A stretch of 64,000 nt of DNA from Calothrix sp. FI2-JRJ7 (GCA_019359675.1 JAHHGX010000019.1:1-64000); one strand, 5' to 3'. Shown: positions 16,916-25,102, counted from the stretch's first letter. Notes: generated from the letters alone by a model not told the origin. A program made the numbers and translations.

Positions 16916-17839
16916 ATGTTAATTGCTAATCCTTTCCATGATGGTGAGCGGTTGGTGCAACAGCGCTTTGGTGAGTCAGAAATTGCCGAACGCAACGGAC
17001 GTATAATTGCTGACACAATTATGGAAGGCGCCCTGGCATTTATCGAACAGCAATCAATGGTGGTCTTAGGTAGTGTAGATGATGAGCAAAGTGTTTGGGC
17101 TTCGGTTATGTTTGGTTCTCCAGGCTTTATGACCGCAGTAGATCAACGCACTGTTGAGTTTGATTTAAGTATCGCTGCTCCCAACTGGCAAGACCCTTTT
17201 TGGAAAAATATTGAGCGTAATCCGCAAATTGGCATGTTGGTGATTGAACTTGCAACTCGGCGCCGTCTTCGTATTAATGGTAAAGTGACTCGCCCATCAA
17301 AAGAACGATTATATGTGGATGTCGCTGAATCTTACCCAAATTGCCCGAAGTTTATAACTCGGCGCCATATAACTCGAAATCAAGGAAGTGTGAGCAGCTT
17401 GGAAGAACCACGAACCGGACAAACGTTGGAACCTCAAGAGCAGGCGTTTATTACTAATGCTGACATGTTTTTTGTTGCCAGCGCGCATCCGAATCGCGGT
17501 GTTGATGCATCGCACCGTGGTGGTAATCCTGGTTTTATCAGAGTTTTGGATGATAGTACTCTTAGAATTCCCGACTACCGAGGCAACAGTATGTTTAATA
17601 CTTTGGGGAACTTCGTAGAAAATCCTCGTGCGGGTTTAGTTTTTCTGGATTTTGAGCGTGGTCGAAGTTTGCAATTAATCGGGTGTCCGGAAATTTTGTG
17701 GGAGTTAGATGACTCAACGCATGAAACGGGCGGTACTCAACGTTACTGGAATCTAACAGTCGAAAAGTGGTTAGAAACAAGTTTACCACAGTCGTTTAAG
17801 TGGGAATTGCTTGATTACTCACCCTACAACCCGTCTTGA
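16916..17839 (+). CDS. Pyridoxamine 5'-phosphate oxidase-like flavin-binding protein
   Basis: A split-barrel PNPOx-like protein of 307 residues. The core is MVVLGSVDDEQSVWASVMFG, FDLSIAAPNWQDPFWKN and LATRRRLRINGKV, with a second half (NSMFNTLGNFVENPRAGLVF) that repeats the barrel pattern. Such proteins use FMN or F420 to reduce small molecules or bind haem. I prefer ATG 16916 over 16901 because GGAGG lies 8 bases upstream of it. As the second gene of the TetR-regulated operon, it probably acts with the DsrE-like protein against a toxic or redox-active compound. Confidence 0.8.
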   Translation: MLIANPFHDGERLVQQRFGESEIAERNGRIIADTIMEGALAFIEQQSMVVLGSVDDEQSVWASVMFGSPGFMTAVDQRTVEFDLSIAAPNWQDPFWKNIERNPQIGMLVIELATRRRLRINGKVTRPSKERLYVDVAESYPNCPKFITRRHITRNQGSVSSLEEPRTGQTLEPQEQAFITNADMFFVASAHPNRGVDASHRGGNPGFIRVLDDSTLRIPDYRGNSMFNTLGNFVENPRAGLVFLDFERGRSLQLIGCPEILWELDDSTHETGGTQRYWNLTVEKWLETSLPQSFKWELLDYSPYNPS

Positions 17840-17873
17840 TGACCATCTTGTAGGGTGGGCATCCCCGCCCGCC

Positions 17874-18083
17874 TTAAGCATCAGCTGGTTTAGCAGCATA
17901 GGTTAGAGCCACTAGTGCCACCAGCGCGGCGACTAGATTTACACATGATTCAATCGCATCGGAAAGCAGTCCCACTGACCCTGTTAGCTTGTAAGCTCCA
18001 AACTTCAAGGCAATAGTAATAGATGCTGCTGCAATTGACAAAAAAGCGTAGGAGCGGGCTTGAAGACTACTCATTAGAGTCAC
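17874..18083 (-). pseudogene. Cation diffusion facilitator, N-terminal fragment
   Basis: Sixty-nine residues match the start of CDF metal transporters: two hydrophobic helices with [20 protein letters not shown], the first metal-site aspartate region. CDF proteins are about 300 residues, but here the frame stops after AAKPADA. A GTAGGGTGGGCATCCCCGCC repeat lies just beyond the stop (17850-17869) and may mark the truncation. It is not expected to transport. Confidence 0.8.
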
Positions 18084-18136
18084 TTAGTAGTGATTCAGAG
18101 ATTACAGTAGCAAATTTGGCAACGAACTTTATCTAC

Positions 18137-18162
18137 CTAGTGGTCTGTGTCATTAATTCTGG
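18137..18162. mobile_element. Solo left end of the CTAGTAGTCTGTGTCATTA element
   Basis: CTAGTGGTCTGTGTCATTAA matches the left ends at 8342 and 54439. I find no matching right end in the next 300 bases, so it is a fragment. Confidence 0.5.
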
Positions 18163-18229
18163 GGAAATGGTTATTGACACAAAGAAAGAGCAATAGCGAT
18201 TTATCACTTACATCAATATGAGCGAACAA

Positions 18230-18304
18230 CTAACCGCCAATCATGCTAACTTCTACACCTTCAAATGCAGTGTCAACCGATACTTGTCTCCAAGCATCGA
18301 GTTC
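18230..18304 (-). pseudogene. SDR C-terminal tail
   Basis: The last 24 codons of the frame read ELDAWRQVSVDTAFEGVEVS and then MIGG. The intact SDR at 31205-32062 ends MWRKVGEETTFDGVEVIQIGG, a clear match in pattern. Upstream the frame is of another origin, so only the SDR end remains. Confidence 0.65.
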
Positions 18305-18635
18305 TTTTTTGACAGATTCTAGCTTTGTCTCAATTACGCCAACAGCATCGGCGCCTACTTCTCCCAAACTGCAAATACAAGAACCCAAATCTTGATGGTC
18401 ACGGGTAATTAAAATACCACCACCGCGTTGTCTAAACTTAGAAATACCTTCACAATCTTTTTCGGTTAAACTGGCGCCGATATCCGCAGCAAATAGCCAT
18501 AATTCGTCAAAATCCGAGCTATCGAGGTTACTCAAAACTGGCTCGTTTTCCGAGGCATCTGCTTCTCGATTACGTGCTGTGACTTGGAAAAGATTGTTTC
18601 CATCGTCATCTTTACAAGATGCTAGATAATCGCGC
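18305..18635 (-). pseudogene. Fragment of an unidentified protein
   Basis: The open frame carries DDDGNNLFQVTARNREADAS, then DFDELWLFAADIGASLTEKD and FRQRGGGILITRDHQDLG. This looks like part of a soluble globular protein (possibly ThuA-like or Rossmann-like), but I cannot name the family. It is fused at its N-side to glucosidase sequence and at its C-side to an SDR tail, so it is not an intact gene. Confidence 0.5.
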
Positions 18636-18882
18636 ATTACCAATTTCCAAACGTCGTAGTGTAATATCTGGCAACCAGTGCGGTAATGAAGGATTGACGT
18701 AAAAACGCTTGTTAGGAGCATCCGCTGTTATACCGAGAATTGCTTGTAGAAGTTGGAAAACTGAACCAGCAGCCCATGCTTGGGGAACATTAGCTTCAAT
18801 GTATGGTACTGGAAAGGCGATGGTTCGCACTTTGTTTTTTTCTGGGTCGAGTGCTAAAGCGTAAAAACCAATGTCTTCACAC
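18619..18882 (-). pseudogene. Amylo-alpha-1,6-glucosidase (glycogen debranching type) fragments
   Basis: The frame EDIGFYALALDPEKNKVRTI resembles the middle of amylo-alpha-1,6-glucosidases. It continues directly into YIEANVPQAWAAGSVFQLLQ and LPHWLPDITLRRLEIGNARL, their C-terminal end. The residues normally between these pieces are missing, so this is another internally deleted remnant. The catalytic domain is absent. Confidence 0.7.
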
Positions 18883-19099
18883 CAGAAAGCCTGCTACTGA
18901 TGCAGCGTCGGTGACATCCACAGTAATAGATAATGCCTTGCCACCAGAATTTTCTATATCTGACTGAATTTGCATAAGTTTTTCTTCAGTTCTTGCCATT
19001 AATGCTACAGCAAAACCAGACTGTGGAAAACGGTGGGCAACTGCGGCGCCGCTCACCTGGCCCTGTGCCCATAATTACTGCAACTTTTGGTTGACTCAT
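18880..19099 (-). pseudogene. SDR N-terminal fragment with a one-base frameshift
   Basis: MSQPKVAVIMGTGPG starts at 19099 after GGAGGT and is followed, one frame over, by GAAVAHRFPQSGFAVALMAR and DIENSGGKALSITVDVTDAA. The shift lies at GAGCGGCGCC. The sequence then ends at the glucosidase fragment. It represents the first 70 or so residues of an SDR. Confidence 0.75.
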
Positions 19100-19170
19100 T
19101 TTTTAACCTCCTACAGTTGCACCTTTTTGAAGAAAAGCTCGTGTAACAGTTCCCTTGGAGCCTATTTTTA

Positions 19171-19334
19171 AGCTACGGTGTACACACATTGTTTGATTAG
19201 AAGCATATCCCCCTTCATGTTCTTTGTGGTTCGTTAAAGAAATAAACCACTGCATGTCACAAAGAAAGAAAATGAAGTTAATGGGTAATTTGGTACCAAA
19301 GCAACTTTAAAAGACTTGTTTGTACACCGTAGCT
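19171..19334. mobile_element. MITE-like element with AGCTACGGTGTACA ends
   Basis: Perfect 14-base terminal inverted repeats (AGCTACGGTGTACA at 19171, TGTACACCGTAGCT at 19321) bound 164 bp without coding capacity. Similarity extends a few bases inward (CACA versus AACA). No transposase is nearby. It ends four bases before the stop codon of the Nif11-like gene. Confidence 0.7.
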
Positions 19335-19338
19335 CTAT

Positions 19339-19572
19339 TTAACGCGGTTCAATATGTCGTCGCGGAGAAATACCCGGATTGATGATTCCTGCTACTTCTT
19401 CTTCAGGCATCTTGTTAAGTTCTGCTTCCAATTCTTCGGCAGTAAAGTCATAGCCAACATCTTCAGCAATATCGATGCAGCTTTTTGCATCCATCGCTGT
19501 TTGAAGTTTTTGTCTTAAGCCTTCATCTTGTTTAGCAGCTGTTATAAATTCAGCAACACTTGTTTGAGACAT
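19339..19572 (-). CDS. Nif11-like small protein (possible RiPP leader family)
   Basis: A 77-residue protein of the Nif11 type: SVAEFITAAKQDEGLRQKLQ, a central IAEDVGYDFTAEELEAEL and the tail GIINPGISPRRHIEPR. In cyanobacteria this domain serves as the leader of some modified peptides, but many single copies have no known role. The core after the helical domain is short, lacks Cys and Gly-Gly, and has Ser only once. No maturase or exporter is nearby, so I would not call it a RiPP precursor. AAGGAGAT precedes the ATG. Confidence 0.75.
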   Translation of the reverse strand: MSQTSVAEFITAAKQDEGLRQKLQTAMDAKSCIDIAEDVGYDFTAEELEAELNKMPEEEVAGIINPGISPRRHIEPR

Positions 19573-19610
19573 AATTAAAATCTCCTTTTCTCAACTTTTA
19601 TTTAGTGATA

Positions 19611-19811
19611 TTAGGTAACATTTGGATAGATTGCTTTTTGATGCTTTGCGGCTTTTAGATAAGTAATATGATTTTTTACTTCCTCCTCAAGATAGACATC
19701 TTCAACTTCATTAAGACCTGTCTGCAATGCTGCTGCAATATTTCGTATCGTAGTAGTTTTTGCTTTGTCGAAGTCCTTATATAAAGGTGTGTCTACGGTT
19801 TCTCGCATCAC
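19611..19811 (-). CDS. Small hypothetical protein, possibly truncated
   Basis: Sixty-six residues, mostly helical and charged (KAKTTTIRNIAAALQTGLNE, YLEEEVKNHITYLKAAKHQK). In-frame sequence upstream (YWHFKKLEDAV) also looks protein-like, so the ATG at 19811 may not be the true N-terminus; GTG 19814 directly precedes it. I do not recognise the family. It lies 38 bases upstream of the Nif11-like gene on the same strand and could share its transcript. Confidence 0.45.
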   Translation of the reverse strand: MMRETVDTPLYKDFDKAKTTTIRNIAAALQTGLNEVEDVYLEEEVKNHITYLKAAKHQKAIYPNVT

Positions 19812-20034
19812 CGCATCTTCAAGTTTTTTAAAGTGCCAATAAATACCTAATACCTTGAATATTGATAATTATAAGCTTTCTACTAGCTCGATCTTCCCCA
19901 CACGGGTATATTTGTCACAGCCAGAAGAGGTTTATTGATAATTGCCTTATTAAAGTGATTGGAAGGTATATGAAAAACTACTTCTAGAGTTAAAAGTTTG
20001 GAGCCAAAAAATAGTATGAATTTTTACTCAGTAT

Positions 20035-20822
20035 TTATGAATCCATCAATCTATAGCTATGATGGTTTTCAATTGCATTGAATGTACCTCCATAAAGGCG
20101 CTCGCGTATCGTGTCGCTTTGCAAAAAGTCATGTGGAAAACCTAACTCAATCTGACTAACCTCATTGAGACGCTGTAAATGCTCCAATGATAAGTTAATA
20201 TCTACACAAGCTAAATTGTCTTTGATTTGCGATAACTTGCGGGCACCGATAATAGGTATAGTTGTATTACCTTGGGTACGCAACCAAGCAAGGGCAACTT
20301 GTGAGGCATTAGAGCCAATTTCAGCCGCAACTTGGCTAACAACTTCGGCTATTTTGAGACTGCGTTCGGGAATTTCTGAACCTCTACTTGCGGTTTTGGC
20401 GCCACCATTGTTGTTGCCATTATTGCTATTATATTTACCTGTCAACACACCCCCGGCCAAAGGCGACCAAGGTGTTACAGCCATATCAAAAGCTTTTGCC
20501 ATCGGCAGTAAATCACGTTCTGGAGTGCGCTGAACTAAACTATATTCGATTTGCAATGCGACAAAGGGAGTCCAACCATAGCACTGCGCCAAGGTGTTTG
20601 CTTGCGCTACAATCCAAGCTGGAGCATCAGAAATACCAATATATAAAACTTTGCCCGCGCGCACCATGTCATCAAATGCCCGCATTATTTCTTCAACCGG
20701 GGTGGTATAATCCCAAGCGTGCAGCCAAAATAAATCGACGTAATCGGTATTTAAACGCTTCAAACTACCTTCGAGCGATTGGATTATATTTTTGCGATGA
20801 TTGCCACTACCATTACGAGAGC
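20035..20822 (-). pseudogene. Aldo/keto reductase lacking its N-terminus
   Basis: The frame begins NGSGNHRKNIIQSLEGSLKR at about 20820 and runs through DYVDLFWLHAWD (active-site His), GVLTGKYNSN, the NADPH-binding end IPIIGARKLSQIKDNL and a 242-residue ORF. AKRs of this type have about 100 further N-terminal residues with the catalytic Asp and Tyr. Here the sequence changes abruptly at 20823 to an unrelated plus-strand gene end. An Asn/Gly-rich insert (NSNNGNNNGG) sits in a loop. It is probably non-functional. Confidence 0.8.
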
Positions 20823-20824
20823 GC

Positions 20825-20938
20825 TTTCATCCAGAAGATGGTCTTATGCTTTGGTTTGACTTCTTTAATTATAATAACGAAGAAGTTAAAGAAAGTATGA
20901 CTCAATTTCTGAGAAATGTTTGCCCTTATTTTGAATAA
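20825..20938 (+). pseudogene. C-terminal fragment of an unidentified gene
   Basis: The plus-strand frame FHPEDGLMLWFDFFNYNNEE continues to RNVCPYFE and two stops. It looks like a genuine protein end, but no start exists because the AKR fragment abuts it. The two broken genes mark one rearrangement junction at 20823. Family not recognised. Confidence 0.45.
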
Positions 20939-20985
20939 TAATATCGTGTTCGGTAAGTAAGTCTGCGCCGAAATAGAAAACTATG

Positions 20986-21192
20986 TAGGGCTTGCTGAAT
21001 ATCGAAAATAGCTCATGCAAGGGTTTCGAGCGTTTTCTCGTCAAAAAAGTGCATGACTATAAGATATAAAGGCTCAAAACCCTTGCACTTTTTTTAGAAA
21101 TTATCGGCAAATTTTGGAACTAAGCGACGAACCCATCATTTTTCAAGCTGTGGACTCTAGCTTCGCCGTGTAGACTTTTTCAGCAAGCCCTA
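20986..21192. mobile_element. IS-derived or MITE-like element, ends TAGGGCTTGCTGAA
   Basis: Perfect 14-base inverted ends (TAGGGCTTGCTGAA and TTCAGCAAGCCCTA) enclose 207 bp. ATG precedes the left end and TGT follows the right end. Internally CAAGGGTTT and AAACCCTTG form a second inverted repeat. No transposase ORF is present. The GGGCTTGCTGAA start is of a type seen in insertion sequences, but I cannot assign the IS family. Confidence 0.65.
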
Positions 21193-21411
21193 TGTAAAGA
21201 TAAGTGTTCTCGACTCGTACATCCCCGCTTTGCGTGATAAACTGTTGCTCGCATTCTACCCATCTTGAAAAGTATTTTTACTCCTGAAAATAATAGTATT
21301 TCTTTAGTTTCGTTGATATATACCTTCGGGATGAAGTAAAAACTAGTCGAAATCAAAAATAATGTAAAGGCTAAATGTTTTAGGACATTCTGATACAACT
21401 ATTTATTAGCT

Positions 21412-21708
21412 ATGCAAAATACAGAAAATACATTATTCGATAAAACCTTCCGCGACACCAGTGGCAATATTGTTATCGCCCAACCACCAAACTTACCTAT
21501 TATCCTTTGGGGTGTAACTACTTTACTAAAACTAGTTTTTACAAGCGGCAAAATCAACATCGCGTTAGACGTAGTGTCTTATGGTGTCTTGTTTACTTGG
21601 GCATGGTTGGAATTATTTCAAGGCGTTAATTATTTTCGCAGAGCGCTAGGTCTCATCGTGTTGGTTGGAGTTGTTGCCTCAAGAATTTACAGCTATAACA
21701 TAATTTAA
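21412..21708 (+). CDS. Small integral membrane protein of unknown function
   Basis: Ninety-eight residues with about three hydrophobic segments (LPIILWGVTTLLKLVF, ALDVVSYGVLFTWAWLELF, ALGLIVLVGVVASRIY). The hydrophilic N-terminus reads TLFDKTFRDTSGNIVIAQPP. It resembles small uncharacterised cyanobacterial membrane proteins. It is monocistronic, with a hairpin downstream shared with the convergent SAM hydrolase gene. Confidence 0.6.
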   Translation: MQNTENTLFDKTFRDTSGNIVIAQPPNLPIILWGVTTLLKLVFTSGKINIALDVVSYGVLFTWAWLELFQGVNYFRRALGLIVLVGVVASRIYSYNII

Positions 21709-21751
21709 ACGATTGCTATTAATAGCGTTTGTTAAAATTTGTTTTTAAATA

Positions 21752-21781
21752 CCAAGACTAAACTAAATTATAGTCTTGGTA
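21752..21781. terminator. Hairpin between convergent genes
   Basis: ACCAAGACTA and TAGTCTTGGT form a perfect 10-base stem around AACTAAATTA. It lies between the ends of two convergent genes and may terminate both. T-tracts are weak on either side. Confidence 0.65.
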
Positions 21782-21790
21782 GTTCGCTTA

Positions 21791-22576
21791 TTACCGATAA
21801 ACGACTTGGTTGACCCGCGGTTTACCAAATCGTTCCCAGGCACTGCCTCCTCGCAAAAATAGTTCCATAAAACGAATTCGTTCTCCACCCGAAGCACCTA
21901 CCCAACCAGTACTACCCGGAGCAAAAGCCAAAGTACCTTTTGGAACTTGGAAGCTACCATCTGAGTAAATGGCGTCACTTACCACGTCACCAATCCGAAT
22001 AAGACATTTAGTTTCAGATTTTAAATCAACCGAATGGTCGGGAATAGTTGTTTTGATATTGCCGTAGCCATCAATCCATGCGATACGGTCACTTGGAGGA
22101 TCAGGAATTTCTGATAGACTCAAATCTTCACCTAATAAACTGAAGTCTCCTGAAGCTATGGCAGTTACTGCGGTTGGAAAAACATCGCGCGAGCGAAATT
22201 GTGAGCCAGCACGTGCAACATTAACCCTTCTTATTATTTCAGCGTGGTACTTGATAAACGATAATGTATATCCAGCAAAAACACCTACCACCTTCACGTC
22301 ACCAGGTAACAATGCATAAGTTAAACCCTCCCCTTCATTATCTCGTCGGGCTTGAGGGTCATCTTCGCGAGGGGCACAATTATGGTAAATCAATCGTTCT
22401 TTTGGACCAGGATTTAAGCCCAACTGAGCAATCCAAAAACCTGTAGCTAATGTACTAAATGGTGGCACAGAAAGCGGATAAATTTGTGCTTGAGGTAATG
22501 CCATCAACAACCGCTGTATTACCTCGCTAAAAGCTGGATCACCAGTACCATAATCGGCAATAAGAGAGATCAACAT
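21791..22576 (-). CDS. SAM hydrolase / SAM-dependent halogenase family (DUF62) protein
   Basis: A 261-residue protein with the family signature at the N-terminus (ISLIADYGTGDPAFSEV), a central LLPGDVKVVGVFAGYTLSFI and a C-terminal beta domain with WIDGYGNIKTTI and PGSTGWVGASGG. Most members without the halide loop hydrolyse S-adenosylmethionine to adenosine and methionine. I see no halogenase-specific insertion. It is intact and complete, and its direct neighbours upstream are pseudogenes. Confidence 0.8.
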   Translation of the reverse strand: MLISLIADYGTGDPAFSEVIQRLLMALPQAQIYPLSVPPFSTLATGFWIAQLGLNPGPKERLIYHNCAPREDDPQARRDNEGEGLTYALLPGDVKVVGVFAGYTLSFIKYHAEIIRRVNVARAGSQFRSRDVFPTAVTAIASGDFSLLGEDLSLSEIPDPPSDRIAWIDGYGNIKTTIPDHSVDLKSETKCLIRIGDVVSDAIYSDGSFQVPKGTLAFAPGSTGWVGASGGERIRFMELFLRGGSAWERFGKPRVNQVVYR

Positions 22577-22617
22577 AAAAATTGTGTTTTTAGCTTACTT
22601 GTAAACAATAACAGTGG

Positions 22618-22735
22618 TTTACTTAGTTAAGTTCATTTTTGTTGGTGCCCACCGCAGACACTACCACATCTACCCCTTCACAAACTTGAAGCAGTGTTTC
22701 AGGATACACCACCGCATAGCGTCCAACTAGTACCG
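22618..22735 (-). pseudogene. NAD(P)-binding (NmrA-like/atypical SDR) fragment
   Basis: The frame VLVGRYAVVYPETLLQVCEG continues to VDVVVSAVGTN and stop. This resembles the cofactor-side strand of NmrA-like reductases. No start or C-terminal half is present. It abuts the LtrA pseudogene. Confidence 0.5.
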
Positions 22736-23191
22736 GCTGAAAGAAACTGATGGCTCGCTTCCTCAATCATATGCTCGGCGCCAACAGCAACTAAAGATAA
22801 TCCCGAATCGGCAGGTGTCCGTAGTTATAAACATGAACTGAACCGATCCCCCGGATAATAACTGCTGTTTCGCCACTAGGAAGATGACAGCTAGCATCGC
22901 ACTTAAAATCAACAACCTATGAATAACGTCATCGGTTTCATAGCGGTCGCTGTAAAAAGTAAAGAGAACCCACCCCCACCAGCACGGCACAAATAGCATG
23001 GCAAACTGTAAAAAAGCAACTATTGTCAAATGCTCTGACAAGTAGTGACTAAGTTCAGCAACGACGACGACAAACACAAGGTCGAAGAATAACTCAATCC
23101 AACTTGCATGACCTTCGCTTTCGGTATCGCCGATGCTTGGCGATTTCCAGCGATTTTTCAACGTTTCTATTTTTGTTTTTAAATTGGTCAT
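22736..23191 (-). pseudogene. ltrA: Low-temperature requirement A (LtrA) family protein, decayed
   Basis: The N-terminal 100 residues are a normal LtrA start (ASWIELFFDLVFVVVVAELSH, PCWWGWVLFTFYSDRY). The frame then shifts more than once: VHVYNYGHLP appears in one frame and SGLSLVAVGAEHMIEEAS in another. LtrA proteins are usually near 400 residues, so about half is missing. The ATG overlaps the TGA of the molybdenum-hydroxylase tail. A second LtrA remnant is at 56303. Confidence 0.8.
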
Positions 23192-23606
23192 AGCAACTTA
23201 TCCGGTGTAATTGGTAACTCTCGAATTCGTTTACCTGTAGCATCATATACAGCGTTCCGGCAGAGCAAATCTGTCCTGATGTACAATAACCACACTGAAA
23301 ACCATCGTGCCTGATAAATGCTGCTTGCATCGGATGCAGTTCTTCACCTTTTGCTAAACCTTCAATTGTTGTTATCTCATCACCATCGTGCATACAGGCT
23401 AAAGTCAAACACGAGTTAATTCTTCGTCCTCCTACTAATACAGTACAGGCGCCGCATTGCCCGTGGTCACAACCCTTCTTTGTACCTGTAAAACCTATAT
23501 ATTCACGTAGAGCATCGAGTAAAGTTACGCGCGGTTCTATCTTTAAAGCTTGCTTCTTACCATTTACCCGCAGTGTTACGTTAATCACCTCAGAAACCGA
23601 GGGCAC
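23188..23606 (-). pseudogene. Molybdenum hydroxylase operon remnant: 2Fe-2S subunit fused to large-subunit tail
   Basis: The frame begins as a 2Fe-2S subunit (VTLLDALREYIGFTGTKKGC, HGQCGACTVLV, GFQCGYCTSGQIC), nearly the same as 35519-36097. It stops resembling it at about 23268, before the second FeS motif CRCG. From there the sequence encodes AVYDATGKRIRELPITPDKLL in another frame, the end of the large subunit. Thus the rest of the small subunit, the whole FAD subunit and almost all of the large subunit were deleted in one step. The upstream limit is uncertain because the frame is open beyond GTG 23606. Confidence 0.88.
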
Positions 23607-23860
23607 CGCTTTATAACTTGGAGTCGGAGGTTTCTGTGCTATTACTTTTTCAGTAAATTTACAGGTACTATTTACTTTGCAAAGTTTGATAAAGTGATAT
23701 CATTTGACTTCGATTAGTCCTCAAGGAAACTTACATAGGTTTGATGAAAAACAACCTTTGAGTCCATAAAATTTTGCTTAACAACCGTATTTTCTAAACA
23801 GTTTGTTGATTATTTGCTTGCTGAGTCATTATTTATGAATAGCCGAAATGCTACTCGTAT

Positions 23861-25072
23861 TTAAATAGTTTTATTTATGCCAATCATCGGGTGGGCAGTG
23901 CCCACCTTACCCTCCCGTAGAACGTGCAAGATGTCAGTTAATGGATTATTTGCTGAGGAGTGAATTGGCTTCTTACGGTTTTTCAAAAAGCTAGCATTGC
24001 GGTTAGACAGTACTGCTTGAATTTCAGCGATAATTGCCATTGCTATTTCTTCTGGAGTTTCTGCTCCTATATCAATACCAATTGGAGCATGTAGTTTTTC
24101 TAGCATATCATCTGTATAAATTGTTTCTGCCGCGCGCAAGTCAGCAAGTAATCGTTCGATACGTTGCTTTGCACCTAAAACTCCTACATATTGGTTAGAA
24201 GATAAAAGTAACATCTTGACTATTTCAATGTCGTCAAGATAATTATGCGTCATGACAACAGTAGCAGTGCGTTCGGTTATAGATACTTGATGTATGGTTT
24301 CTCGACGCGCAACAATTATTTCATCAGCCATTGGGAAGCGTTCATAAGTAGCATTACTCGCGCGACAGTCAACTACTGTAACGTGCCAACCAAGTGTTTT
24401 AGCATACTTTGCTACAGGTACAGCGTCACGACCTGCACCAAAAATCACTAAGGGAGTAGGAGGTTGAATTACTTCGATGAAAACTTCTACATTACCGTTG
24501 GGTAAGTAATATTGATTAACAGTAGATTTTTGATTGATAAAAGCGGTTTGTGCGTCAGCAATTAAAGATTGAGTTAGATTTATATCTTTAATATCAGTGC
24601 TAATACTACCGTTAGGATAAAGAAGTAAGCGGGCGCCAGTTTTAATATTTACCTCACCCTGAATATCGAAAACAGTAGCAACAATACCAAAATGGTTCTT
24701 ATTTAAGCACTCGCGCATAAAGGCTAACTTATTCACCGTATTATCTTTATCTAAAGATTCAATAAGAACTTGCACTACACCATTACAACCTAAACCAAAA
24801 CCCCAAATGATATCTTCCGGCGCCGTGTTATCGTAGGTAACAACAATTGCGGACGAATCTGACATCGATTGTCGAGTATGCTCGAACACATCATTCTCTA
24901 AACAACCGCCGCTAATTGTTCCTACCATTTTACCTGTAGAAGTCATCAACATTTTAGCGCCTGCTCTACGGTAGGTTGAACCTTGAGTTTTGACTACGGT
25001 AGCAAGAAAAGCGGTTTCACCATTTTCTTGACTCTGAGCAAATGCTTCTAAAATTGCTTGTAACTCGTTCAT
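23861..25072 (-). CDS. xdhC: XdhC/CoxI family molybdenum hydroxylase maturation protein
   Basis: A 403-residue protein. The N-terminal XdhC_CoxI domain has ATVVKTQGSTYRRAGAKMLM and ISGGCLENDVF. The C-terminal Rossmann domain starts near 210 (LVIFGAGRDAVPVAKYAKTL) and contains VLGAKQRIERLL and PIGIDIGAETPEEIAMAI. Family members bind molybdenum cofactor and aid its sulfuration and insertion into xanthine- or aldehyde-oxidising enzymes. The partner is presumably the intact three-subunit enzyme at 32150-36097. The last 17 residues or so (REGKVGTAHPMIG) are encoded by an intergenic-type repeat and are probably not part of the family fold. Confidence 0.88.
   Translation of the reverse strand: MNELQAILEAFAQSQENGETAFLATVVKTQGSTYRRAGAKMLMTSTGKMVGTISGGCLENDVFEHTRQSMSDSSAIVVTYDNTAPEDIIWGFGLGCNGVVQVLIESLDKDNTVNKLAFMRECLNKNHFGIVATVFDIQGEVNIKTGARLLLYPNGSISTDIKDINLTQSLIADAQTAFINQKSTVNQYYLPNGNVEVFIEVIQPPTPLVIFGAGRDAVPVAKYAKTLGWHVTVVDCRASNATYERFPMADEIIVARRETIHQVSITERTATVVMTHNYLDDIEIVKMLLLSSNQYVGVLGAKQRIERLLADLRAAETIYTDDMLEKLHAPIGIDIGAETPEEIAMAIIAEIQAVLSNRNASFLKNRKKPIHSSANNPLTDILHVLREGKVGTAHPMIGINKTI
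23883..23915. repeat. GTGGGCA-GTGCCCAC repeat forming the XdhC C-terminus
   Basis: GGGTGGGCAGTGCCCACCTTACC contains an imperfect palindrome of a type widespread between cyanobacterial genes. It is read in frame as the end of XdhC. A related GTAGGGTGGGCATCCCCGCC lies at 17850. Confidence 0.6.
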
Positions 25073-25102
25073 GTGATGATATGTTTCCTATATTTAGTAT
25101 TT

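Noticed and set aside
18230-18721. A new 163-aa protein
   Set aside because: Its start comes from glucosidase sequence in the wrong frame and its end matches an SDR tail, so it is a chimaera of gene fragments.
19339-19811. RiPP biosynthesis locus built on the Nif11-like gene
   Set aside because: The protein has no Cys- or Gly-Gly-marked core, and no LanM, cyclodehydratase, radical SAM or peptidase-exporter gene is near it.
20388-20900. Plus-strand 170-aa ORF opposite the aldo/keto reductase
   Set aside because: It lies antisense to clear AKR coding sequence, runs across the rearrangement junction and has no start signal or family similarity.
21180-21398. Minus-strand 72-aa ORF
   Set aside because: It overlaps the terminal repeat of the 207-bp element, lies opposite the promoter of the small membrane protein and has no ribosome binding site.
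21791-22576. SAM-dependent chlorinase or fluorinase
   Set aside because: The family is right, but I see no halogenase-specific loop, and most members of this length are SAM hydrolases.
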